This document shows, piece after piece, positions 1 to 5,405 of a stretch of 6,169 bases of DNA. The notes under the pieces were generated by a model. That model saw only the letters and a program-made list of their open reading frames with translations, searched no databases and was not told where the DNA came from. The stretch covers positions 1 through 6,169 of the forward strand of contig PNND01000246.1 in NCBI GenBank assembly GCA_013824045.1. The letters run 5' to 3'. The stretch is from Rhodobacter sp. GTDB taxonomy: Bacteria > Pseudomonadota > Alphaproteobacteria > Rhodobacterales > Rhodobacteraceae. Position numbers and translations under genes: made by a program. Positions within the stretch are counted from its first letter, which is position 1. Each line of letters begins with the position of its first letter.

Positions 1-542
1 CGCTGATCGGGCCGCCCTGTTTCATCACCGCCTTCTTCTTTCAGCAGGTCCATCTGGCCGAGGTGAAGGGGTGGTCCCACCTTGGCCTTGTCGCCACCTT
101 CCCGGCCTATACCGCCGCCTCTGTCATTGCGATGTTCGCAGGCGGCTGGGCGCTGGATCGCTGGGGCACCGCGCGGCTGATGCCGGTCTACATCCTGCCG
201 CTGGGGCTGTTCTTTGCCATCTTCCCGCTGATCGACACATTGCCCTTTGCCGCACTGGCCATGGCGATCATGGGCCTGACATCGGGCGCACAACTGACCG
301 TCTCCATGGCCTTCTGGGCGGAATTCTACGGCACCCGGCACCTTGGCGCGATCCGCGCCGCCGTCGCGTCTGCCATGGTGCTGGCCACGGCCATCGGCCC
401 CGCGCTTTCCGGGCTGATGATCGACCGGGGCTATGCCCTCACCGCACAAATGCCGCTGTACGCGGCTTGGTTCATGCTCGCCTCAGCGCTCTTGTTCTGG
501 CGCATCCGCAGCGACCGGGTGGCACTGCCCGCCCGCGCCTAG
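1..542 (+). CDS. MFS transporter, C-terminal half (5' end outside window)
   Basis: This is the C-terminal part of a major facilitator superfamily membrane transporter; substrate unknown. The open frame runs from position 3 to the TAG at 540-542, giving 179 codons with no start visible. The GTG at 63 is internal, because the frame continues upstream with membrane-like residues (GPPCFITAFFFQQV). Hydrophobic segments lie at about residues 1-13 (partial), 26-48, 60-78, 82-105, 117-138 and 148-166, matching TM7-TM12 of a 12-helix protein. GGWALDRWG (residues 47-55) is the motif-A-like loop between TM8 and TM9. EFYGTRHLGAIRA (about 107-119) resembles the TM10-TM11 loop of MFS proteins that carry a YGxRHLG-type motif. 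The tail is short and basic, as expected for a cytoplasmic C-terminus. The gene converges on smr with almost no gap and no visible terminator. The superfamily call is firm, but no subfamily or substrate can be given. Confidence 0.85.
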   Translation, partial: LIGPPCFITAFFFQQVHLAEVKGWSHLGLVATFPAYTAASVIAMFAGGWALDRWGTARLMPVYILPLGLFFAIFPLIDTLPFAALAMAIMGLTSGAQLTVSMAFWAEFYGTRHLGAIRAAVASAMVLATAIGPALSGLMIDRGYALTAQMPLYAAWFMLASALLFWRIRSDRVALPARA

Positions 543-619
543 CGACGGCGCAGATACACATAATAGGCGCCCGACCCGCCATGCTTCAGATGCGCCTCTG
601 TCACCTGCAACACCGCAGC
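539..619 (-). other. Out-of-frame C-terminal tail of the smr gene (frameshift remnant)
   Basis: Reading the minus strand from 619 in the frame one base off the main smr frame gives 26 codons and then TAG (541-539). They include VLQVTEAH and HGGSGAYYVYLRRR. This is what the end of an Smr domain looks like: a conserved A-H-x-x-H-G-G-x-G-A stretch, then a hydrophobic strand and a basic tail. The two frames meet at a run of four G on the minus strand (+ strand C at 619-622). One extra G there would give a continuous 204-residue protein. The gene may therefore carry a real one-base deletion, the sequence may contain a homopolymer error, or the ribosome may slip by -1. The stop of the repaired frame shares the palindrome CTAG (539-542) with the stop of the convergent MFS gene. 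Confidence 0.75.
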
Positions 620-1152
620 CCCAAGGGCGGCATGCGCAGCCATTGCGGCACCTGATGGCGCAAGGCACCCATACGCTGCGGGATCGGCCCCCAATCGTCG
701 CCCCGCTTGCCCTTGCCGGTGATCACTAGCACCAGCCGCAACCCGGCCGACTGCGCATTCAGAATGAAGCGGATCAGTTCCGGATGCGCCTCGGCCAATG
801 TCATCCCGTGCAAGTCGATCCGCGCCTCGGGCGCTAGCTTGCCGCGCACCATACGCCCATGCTGTTTGGCATCCATCTGCAAGGGCGCATCCCGCAATGC
901 CTCGCCCAGCGACGGGGCCAGATCATGGGCCTTGGCCGCCCGCGCCTTCTGGCCCAGCCGGAACGGCTCCAACCAGCTTTTGGGAATTTCCGCCTCACGC
1001 GCGGGTTTGGCCTCGGTCAAGGGGTGCGGATGAACCGCACCCTCGATCCGGTTCACGGCGGCCTTGGCGCGGGGATGCATAGGCCGCGCCGTCCGCGCCA
1101 CGGCCTGCCACAGTTCCTCTTCCTCGGGGCGAAGCGTGCGGCGGCGGCTCAT
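601..1152 (-). CDS. Smr-domain protein (MutS2-type Smr fold), C-terminus altered by frameshift
   Basis: This is a stand-alone Smr-domain protein of 183 residues as read. Smr domains are found at the C-terminus of MutS2 and in small proteins, where nuclease or nucleic-acid-binding activity is known for some members; the role here is unknown. The N-terminal 110 residues are charged and probably partly disordered. The Smr domain starts at RIDLHGMTL (111-119), the conserved LDLHG motif, followed by VLVITGKGK (141-149) and LRHQVPQWL (164-172). The frame then reads out of family as GLRCCR and stops at 601-603. The expected ending (HGGSGAYYVYLRRR) lies in another frame down to 539. I chose the ATG at 1152-1150 because it overlaps the mltA stop by one base (TGATG) and has GGAT 8 nt upstream. 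A GTG one codon earlier (1155) is an alternative. The gene is probably translated by coupling to mltA. Confidence 0.8.
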   Translation of the reverse strand: MSRRRTLRPEEEELWQAVARTARPMHPRAKAAVNRIEGAVHPHPLTEAKPAREAEIPKSWLEPFRLGQKARAAKAHDLAPSLGEALRDAPLQMDAKQHGRMVRGKLAPEARIDLHGMTLAEAHPELIRFILNAQSAGLRLVLVITGKGKRGDDWGPIPQRMGALRHQVPQWLRMPPLGLRCCR

Positions 1153-2171
1153 CACATGCCATCCGGCAACATTGTATAGGCCCGGTCGATGGGCAGCAGA
1201 ACCACCATCCGCCCGCCATCCTTCACAGTCCCCGCCGCGTCCCCCGCCGCAGGGCCCGTGCCATAAAAGATGTCCGCCCGTTGCGCTCCCTTGATCGCGC
1301 CCCCGGTATCCTGCGCCACCATAAGGCTGCGGATGGGTTTGGCCCCGTCCTTCTCCACCCAGACCGGCGCACCCAGCGGCGTGTAGGCCGGATCAATCGC
1401 CACAGACCGGAAGGCCGTGATCGATCGCCCCATCGCACCGATCGGCCCCTTTTCCGCTGGCACCTCATTCACCGTGCGAAAGAACACGTATGACGGGTTG
1501 ATATTCAGTAGTTCCGTCCCGGCCTGATTGCGCACATAGGCCGAAATCTCCTGCGCGGATACCTGATCCATGCTGTGCGTTCCCCGCCGCACCATTTCCT
1601 GCCCGACCGACCGATAAGCATGGCCGTTCCGCCCGGCATAGCCCACCCGCACCACGGCACCATCGGGCATGCGGATGCGCCCCGATCCCTGCACCTGCAG
1701 GAAATACACATCCACCGGATCATCCAGCCAAGCCAGCTCCAGCCCCCGCCCGCGCAGGATGCCCCGCTCGATCTCGGCCCGGGTGTGGAACACCTGCCCG
1801 TCCCGCAGTTCCGGCGGGCGGCGATAGATGGGCCATGCGAAACGCGGTGTCCGCACGGGCGATCCTTCAAGTTCCGGCTCGTAATACCCCGTGAACAGGG
1901 CAGGCGGCGCGCCAATCACCACCGGGCGAAAGAACAGCTCGAAAAACTGCCGCGCCCCTTCGGCACTGTCACCCGCATCCTCGGCCAGCTTGCACAGCGG
2001 CACCCAGTCCGCATCATCCAGCAACCCGCAGGTTTCCCTAAACGAAGAAAGGGCGGCCCGATGGTCATCGGCCGCCCATCCCTCCAGATCGGCAAAGCGC
2101 AGGATTTCGGCATGGCTGGGTACGGTCATCATAGCGACCGCCATCATAGCCGCTGCCAGGGCCGAACGCAT
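1152..2171 (-). CDS. mltA: Membrane-bound-type lytic murein transglycosylase A (MltA family)
   Basis: This enzyme cleaves the MurNAc-GlcNAc bond of peptidoglycan to leave 1,6-anhydro-MurNAc ends. It acts in the periplasm. The 339-residue product starts with a signal peptide (residues 1-21, ending PSHA before E22). There is no lipobox cysteine, so unlike E. coli MltA, which is a lipoprotein, it is predicted to be soluble. The MltA domain includes LFTGYYEPELEGS (92-104), DVYFLQVQGSGRIRMPDG (154-171) and GYAGRNGHAYRSVG (177-190). The C-terminal 3D domain includes LGAPVWVE (266-273) and AQDTGGAIKGAQRADIFYGTG (286-306). The paired aspartates D288 and D300 fit the two conserved ones of E. coli MltA; D300 most likely corresponds to catalytic D308. 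The ATG at 2171 overlaps the timA TGA by one base and has GGAG 4 nt upstream. It is the middle gene of timA-mltA-smr. Confidence 0.95.
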   Translation of the reverse strand: MRSALAAAMMAVAMMTVPSHAEILRFADLEGWAADDHRAALSSFRETCGLLDDADWVPLCKLAEDAGDSAEGARQFFELFFRPVVIGAPPALFTGYYEPELEGSPVRTPRFAWPIYRRPPELRDGQVFHTRAEIERGILRGRGLELAWLDDPVDVYFLQVQGSGRIRMPDGAVVRVGYAGRNGHAYRSVGQEMVRRGTHSMDQVSAQEISAYVRNQAGTELLNINPSYVFFRTVNEVPAEKGPIGAMGRSITAFRSVAIDPAYTPLGAPVWVEKDGAKPIRSLMVAQDTGGAIKGAQRADIFYGTGPAAGDAAGTVKDGGRMVVLLPIDRAYTMLPDGM

Positions 2172-2836
2172 CAGTCTCCGGTGGCGACAAGTTGCCAGTT
2201 GGGATCGTTCGATCCCATCTTGCGGGCAAAAGTCCAGACGTCGCGCTGACGCTTGATCTCGTTCGGGCTGCCCTCGATCACCGCGCCATTGGCATCCTTG
2301 ACCACCGAGGTCAGCTCGCCCACGAAACGCACCGAAACCTCAGCCTCGCGCGAGTTGCGATCAAAGGTCGCGTCATGCAGCGCCAGTTCGCGCAGCCCGA
2401 CAAAGGTCGCCTCAACCGTCAGGCCCTGCTCTTCGCGAAGGCGGATCGCCTCGTCAAAGGTGGCGGCCACTTCCGGCGACAGGAACGACCGGACCTTGTC
2501 CACCTCGCCCTTTTCATAGGCCATCAGAATCATCTCATAGGCCCCGCGCGCGCCAGACAGGAATTCTGAAACGTTGAAGCCCGGCTCGGCCAGTTTCATC
2601 GACCCGAGCGCCTTGGCCGCATCTGTGCCGTCGGCCACGTGATCGGTGATGTCGCGGTCAGGACCGCCTTCGATCACCTCGAAGTCCCGGCGCGGCTTGG
2701 CGGCGGGGCGGACGTCGTCCAGCGGGATTGGCGGCTTTTCAAATCCTTCCCGTGTTCCCAACACGGAACGCAGCTTCAGAATCAGGAAAACGGCGATCCC
2801 GGCCAGAACAAGCAGCTGGATCAGGGAAGAGCTCAT
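2171..2836 (-). CDS. timA: Tim44-like domain protein, TimA-type putative adaptor
   Basis: This 221-residue protein has one N-terminal membrane helix (about residues 5-20) followed by a basic KLRSVLGTREG segment. A charged linker (about 30-80) and a Tim44-like domain (about 80-220) follow, the latter containing EFLSGARGAYEMILMAYEKG and ending DPNWQLVATGD. Mitochondrial Tim44 tethers the Hsp70 import motor to the inner membrane, and alphaproteobacterial relatives are called TimA. Its bacterial job is not established. The domain is predicted to face the cytoplasm or periplasm from an N-terminal anchor; sequence alone does not settle which. The ATG at 2836 has GAGGT 4 nt upstream. The gene is first in the timA-mltA-smr cluster and is transcribed away from fxsA-secB. 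Placement beside an export chaperone gene suggests, but does not show, a role in envelope protein traffic. Confidence 0.9.
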   Translation of the reverse strand: MSSSLIQLLVLAGIAVFLILKLRSVLGTREGFEKPPIPLDDVRPAAKPRRDFEVIEGGPDRDITDHVADGTDAAKALGSMKLAEPGFNVSEFLSGARGAYEMILMAYEKGEVDKVRSFLSPEVAATFDEAIRLREEQGLTVEATFVGLRELALHDATFDRNSREAEVSVRFVGELTSVVKDANGAVIEGSPNEIKRQRDVWTFARKMGSNDPNWQLVATGD

Positions 2837-2840
2837 TGGT

Positions 2841-2845
2841 ACCTC
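2841..2845 (-). promoter_or_regulatory. Ribosome binding site of timA
   Basis: The minus strand reads GAGGT, then ACCA, then the ATG at 2836-2834. This is a good match to the anti-16S core at a slightly short spacing, and it supports this start. Confidence 0.6.
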
Positions 2846-2981
2846 GAATTTGCGATGCCATGCGGTGGCAGGGCCTGGGTTTCAACATGTCTTGGCGGCA
2901 GGGGTTGGTATCTGCCATGCTGCGCCCTTATGTAGGGTTCATGGCGGCCCCTGTCTACGGCACGCCCCCTGATTTGCCTTC

Positions 2982-2986
2982 AAGGA
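2982..2986 (+). promoter_or_regulatory. Ribosome binding site of fxsA
   Basis: AAGGA lies 8 nt before the ATG at 2995. It decides the fxsA start: the same frame is open for 89 codons further upstream, but that part is antisense to timA and crosses the divergent promoter region. Confidence 0.65.
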
Positions 2987-2994
2987 CCGCTCCG

Positions 2995-3468
2995 ATGCCC
3001 GTTTTCGCCCTTCTTCTGGCTTGGCCGCTGATCGAAATCGCGCTTTTCGTCACCATCGGTGGCGCGATCGGGCTTTGGCTGACGCTTCTGGTGGTCATCG
3101 GGACCGGCTTTCTCGGGGCTGCCTTGCTGCAAAGGCAAGGCCTGCGCAGCGCCGAACGCCTGCGCCGGCAGATGGATCAGATGCGCGATCCGCTGGGGGC
3201 CGCGGGCGATGGGGCGCTGCTGGCGCTTGCAGCGATCCTGTTGATCCTGCCCGGCTTCCTGACCGATTTCCTTGGCGCACTGCTGCTGATCCCCCCATTT
3301 CGCCGCCTTCTTATCGCGCAGATGGCTCGGCGTTTCGGTGTCGTGTCGATGCGATCAGACCAGCCCGCCCGCCGCAGTGACGGCATCGTGATCGATGGTG
3401 AGTTCGTCGAGATCGACCCCGATCCCAACCGCCCGCCTTCCCAGCCTTCCGGCTGGACGAGGCATTGA
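2995..3468 (+). CDS. fxsA: FxsA family inner-membrane protein
   Basis: This is a small membrane protein of 157 residues. E. coli FxsA is known as a suppressor of F-plasmid exclusion of phage T7 when overproduced; its normal function is not understood. The sequence carries the family pattern. The first helix contains PLIEIALFV (11-19) and is followed by a second helix rich in glycine (about 22-45). Then come LLQRQGL (44-50), a basic amphipathic stretch (51-64), and LILPGFLTDFLGALLLIPPFR (83-103), the signature PGFLTD...LLxPPxR. The tail (about 104-157) is hydrophilic, first basic and later acidic and proline-rich, and is poorly conserved in the family. The start at 2995 is supported by AAGGA at 2982-2986. 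The gene is the first of fxsA-secB, with 85 nt before secB, and is divergent from timA. Whether the two are co-transcribed is an inference. Confidence 0.92.
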   Translation: MPVFALLLAWPLIEIALFVTIGGAIGLWLTLLVVIGTGFLGAALLQRQGLRSAERLRRQMDQMRDPLGAAGDGALLALAAILLILPGFLTDFLGALLLIPPFRRLLIAQMARRFGVVSMRSDQPARRSDGIVIDGEFVEIDPDPNRPPSQPSGWTRH

Positions 3469-3553
3469 GGCAGCGCCGCCTTCCTGCTAGGAACGCCGTC
3501 AACCCCGGGGCCAACCCCAGGACCGCCCCAAGGATTGACGAGGAGTGACAGGA
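3469..3553 (+). other. Gap between fxsA and secB
   Basis: The 85-nt gap has no clear terminator. It contains a small inverted repeat TTCCT-gct-AGGAA (3481-3493) with no T run, and the palindrome CCCCGGGG (3503-3510) followed by a second CCAACCCC-like copy. I see no convincing promoter. The most economical reading is that secB is read through from the fxsA promoter. Confidence 0.3.
3540..3545 (+). promoter_or_regulatory. Ribosome binding site of secB
   Basis: GAGGAG ends 8 nt before the ATG at 3554. It makes the ATG the start, in preference to the in-frame GTG at 3545, which lies inside this site. Confidence 0.7.
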
Positions 3554-4081
3554 ATGGCCGACGAAACCACCGCCCCGAAACCCGAAGCCGCGACGGAGGC
3601 CGCCCAGCCGCAAGTGCGGATGCAGGTTCTGGCACAGTTCATCCGCGACATGTCGTTTGAAAACATGGTGGCCAAGAAAGGCATCTCGGGCGCCGATGTG
3701 CAGCCCGACATTCAGGTCGCCGTCAGCCTTGATGCGCGCAAGCGCCCGGCCGACCATCAATACGACATTATCTCGAAGTACCGCTGCACGTCGAAGAACA
3801 AGGCGAACGGCGAAACGCTGTTCCTGCTTGAAGTGGAATATGGCGCGATCTTCCATGTCGAAGGCGTGCCGGAAGAGCAGCTTCACCCCTTCCTGCTGAT
3901 CGAATGCCCGCGTCTGGTGTTCCCCTTCGTCCGCCGCATCATTTCCGATGTGACGCGCGATGGCGGCTTCCCGCCGCTGAACATCGACACGGTCGATTTC
4001 GTGACGCTCTACCGTCAGGAACTCGCCCGCCGCGCTCAGGCCGCGCAAGCCGCACAGGCTCAGGCCACGCCGCTCAACTGA
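3554..4081 (+). CDS. secB: Protein-export chaperone SecB
   Basis: SecB is a cytoplasmic tetrameric chaperone. It holds unfolded precursors and passes them to SecA for export through SecYEG. The product is 175 residues, slightly longer than E. coli SecB because of both ends. The N-terminal 20 residues are polar and alanine-rich. The core starts at QVLAQFIRDMSFEN (24-37) and continues with PDIQVAVSLDAR (51-62), FLLEVEYGAIFHVEGVPEEQ (90-109), HPFLLIECPRLVFPFVRRII (111-130) and GGFPPLNIDTVDFVTLYRQ (137-155). The segment around LLIECPRLVFPFVR is the highly conserved part of the family. The tail is an Ala/Gln-rich run (AQAAQAAQAQ, 161-170), which may be a flexible SecA-interacting helix. The ATG at 3554 has GAGGAG 8 nt upstream. 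The gene follows fxsA and is ended by the hairpin terminator 20 nt after its stop. Confidence 0.97.
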   Translation: MADETTAPKPEAATEAAQPQVRMQVLAQFIRDMSFENMVAKKGISGADVQPDIQVAVSLDARKRPADHQYDIISKYRCTSKNKANGETLFLLEVEYGAIFHVEGVPEEQLHPFLLIECPRLVFPFVRRIISDVTRDGGFPPLNIDTVDFVTLYRQELARRAQAAQAAQAQATPLN

Positions 4082-4102
4082 TCCATTTCGGAACTGTCGT
4101 GG

Positions 4103-4129
4103 AAAGCGCGCCCCTCAGGCGCGCTTTTT
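4103..4129 (+). terminator. Rho-independent terminator of secB, overlapping the dnaQ 3' end
   Basis: AAAGCGCGCC (4103-4112) pairs perfectly with GGCGCGCTTT (4118-4127) around the loop CCTCA (4113-4117). The right arm ends in five T (4125-4129). The strong GC stem and T run fit a terminator for + strand transcripts leaving secB. On the minus strand the same stem ends in only three T, so it would be weaker for dnaQ transcripts. The dnaQ stop codon (4117-4115) sits in the loop, and the last dnaQ codons are encoded by the right arm. Confidence 0.8.
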
Positions 4130-4819
4130 CCATATCGCCCCATCACCCAGCTTGGCGACAAAGGCCTCATGGCGGGCGGCTTCATCCTCTGTAATCCGCG
4201 AGGACAGCGGGGTAGGGCGGGGCCGGGGGCGCCACACCTCATCCGCGCCGGAACGTTGCTGGCCAGAGGACTGCGTGTTGGATGCGGCAGAAAGCCCGAA
4301 ATCCGGCTGCCGCCCGCCCACCAATTCCAGATAGACTTCGGCAAGAATTTCGCTGTCCAGCAACGCCCCGTGCTTTTCGCGCGCCGAGTTGTCCACCCCG
4401 AACCGGCGGCACAGCGCATCGAGCGAGGCAGGCGATCCCGGAAACCGCTTGCGCGCAATCATCAGCGTATCCACCGCGCGGTCATTGGGCAGCCCGGGCA
4501 GCCCGGCCCATTCCAGCTCGGCGTTTAGGAACTTCATGTCGAAGGCGGCATTGTGGATCACCAGTTTCGCATCGCCGATAAAATCAAGGAAAGCCTGACC
4601 CACCGCCTTGAACACCGGTTTGTCGCGCAGAAAATCATCGCCCAGACCATGCACCTCGAACGCCTCTTTCGGCATGGCGCGTTCGGGGTTGATATATTGG
4701 TGATAGGTCCGCCCCGTGGGCAGGTGATTGAACAGCTCGACCGCCCCGATTTCCACGATCCGGTGTCCTTCGGTCGGTTCAAAGCCGGTGGTTTCGGTAT
4801 CCAGAACGATCTCACGCAT
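4115..4819 (-). CDS. dnaQ: DNA polymerase III epsilon subunit (3'-5' proofreading exonuclease)
   Basis: This subunit removes misincorporated nucleotides during chromosome replication, bound to the alpha subunit in the polymerase III core. The product is 234 residues. Exo I is [11 protein letters not shown] (5-15) with metal ligands D7 and E9. Exo II is [13 protein letters not shown] (87-99) with D94. Exo III is [13 protein letters not shown] (148-160) with H150 and D155; the five-residue H-to-D spacing matches H162/D167 of E. coli DnaQ. A polar linker (about 172-205) leads to [15 protein letters not shown]...AIWKK (211-232), the expected alpha-binding tail. The ATG at 4819 is preferred because [12 protein letters not shown] is a normal N-terminus; an in-frame TTG at 4843 would add eight unlikely residues. 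The gene overlaps coaE by 8 bp, so translation is probably coupled. It converges with secB across a shared terminator. Confidence 0.95.
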   Translation of the reverse strand: MREIVLDTETTGFEPTEGHRIVEIGAVELFNHLPTGRTYHQYINPERAMPKEAFEVHGLGDDFLRDKPVFKAVGQAFLDFIGDAKLVIHNAAFDMKFLNAELEWAGLPGLPNDRAVDTLMIARKRFPGSPASLDALCRRFGVDNSAREKHGALLDSEILAEVYLELVGGRQPDFGLSAASNTQSSGQQRSGADEVWRPRPRPTPLSSRITEDEAARHEAFVAKLGDGAIWKKRA

Positions 4820-5405
4820 GGCGGGTTTTCCGTATATGGGCAATCAGCGCGCGCACGGCGGCGCGGGCCGACTCTTCGCTCAGGGTTTCGATGATATGCG
4901 TGGCCCGCGCGCGCTTGTCGGCATCGGGCATCTGTCGGGCAAGGATCGTGGCAAACTGCGCCTCGGTCATGCCGGGTCGGGCCATAACGCGGGCGCGCTG
5001 CAGATCGGTTGGGGCCGTCATCAACAGGGTTGCGTCCATTTCGGCCTCGGATCCCTTTTCGAACAGCAGGGGGATATCCAGCACCACGATATCCGCATCC
5101 GTCTTTTCCAGAAACGCCGCCCGATCTGCGGCCACCAGCGGATGCACCAATGCTTCAATCCGCGTCAGCGCGCTGGCATCCGTGGCAATCCAGTCCTTCA
5201 GTACCGCTCGGTCTATCCCACCATCGCGTAACGCCGCAGGGTACAGCGCCGCCAAGGGGGCAACGGCCGCCCCGCCGGGCGCATAGAGCCGATGCACGGC
5301 AGCATCTGCATCCCAGACAGGAATTCCCTCTGCCCGAAACATCGCGGCCGTGGTTGATTTGCCCATCCCGATAGACCCGGTCAGGCCAAGGCGAAACGGC
5401 CTCAT
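4812..5405 (-). CDS. coaE: Dephospho-CoA kinase
   Basis: This enzyme carries out the last step of coenzyme A synthesis, ATP-dependent phosphorylation of the 3'-OH of dephospho-CoA, in the cytosol. The 197 residues match the family's usual size of about 200. The P-loop is GSIGMGKS (10-17) within [20 protein letters not shown] (32-38) is the substrate-side DxD motif. VHPLV (87-91) and LDIPLLFE (109-116) are family motifs. [12 protein letters not shown] (157-168) is the lid region with conserved basic residues. The ATG at 5405 overlaps the aroE stop by 4 bp (ATGA) and the 3' end overlaps dnaQ by 8 bp. This indicates one aroE-coaE-dnaQ transcript with coupled translation. No strong ribosome binding site is visible before the ATG, consistent with re-initiation after aroE. 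Nothing looks damaged. Confidence 0.97.
   Translation of the reverse strand: MRPFRLGLTGSIGMGKSTTAAMFRAEGIPVWDADAAVHRLYAPGGAAVAPLAALYPAALRDGGIDRAVLKDWIATDASALTRIEALVHPLVAADRAAFLEKTDADIVVLDIPLLFEKGSEAEMDATLLMTAPTDLQRARVMARPGMTEAQFATILARQMPDADKRARATHIIETLSEESARAAVRALIAHIRKTRHA

Larger units (their letters stand above)
2837..2994. promoter_or_regulatory. Divergent control region between timA and fxsA, with repeated elements
   Basis: These 158 bases separate two genes transcribed away from each other, so promoters for both clusters should be here. For fxsA, a weak sigma70-like pair is TTGGTA (2905-2910) and TATGTA (2929-2934) with an 18-nt spacer. For timA, TTGAAA on the minus strand (2885-2880) could be a -35 element, but I see no good -10 partner. 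The region is repetitive. TGCCATGC occurs at 2856-2863 and 2913-2920. GGTGGCAGGG (2864-2873) and GGCGGCAGGG (2894-2903) differ at one base and start exactly 30 bp apart. TGCCA-N5-TGGCA forms an inverted repeat at 2856-2870. These could be operator half-sites. The promoter hexamers are low-confidence guesses; the repeats are plain in the sequence. Confidence 0.4.

Noticed and set aside
1575..2249. Long open frame on the + strand (224 codons) opposite mltA and the end of timA
   Set aside because: It is antisense to a clear MltA with signal peptide and catalytic motifs. Its product is rich in His, Pro and Arg with no recognisable domain, which is typical of shadow frames in GC-rich DNA.
2728..2994. 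Upstream 89-codon extension of fxsA in the same frame
   Set aside because: It runs antisense through the start of timA and the divergent promoter region. The normal FxsA N-terminus begins at the ATG at 2995, with AAGGA 8 nt before it.
3503..3510. CCCCGGGG palindrome between fxsA and secB as an operator or terminator
   Set aside because: An 8-bp GC palindrome is too short and too likely by chance in this DNA. There is no loop or T run after it.
3311..4048. Long minus-strand open frame (245 codons) opposite secB and the end of fxsA
   Set aside because: It lies wholly under SecB and FxsA, which have strong motifs and good ribosome binding sites. Its composition is shadow-like and it crosses the gap between two genes.
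4820..4843. TTG start that would lengthen dnaQ by eight residues
   Set aside because: The added residues are not family-like. The ATG at 4819 gives the standard [12 protein letters not shown] beginning and a more usual 8-bp overlap with coaE.
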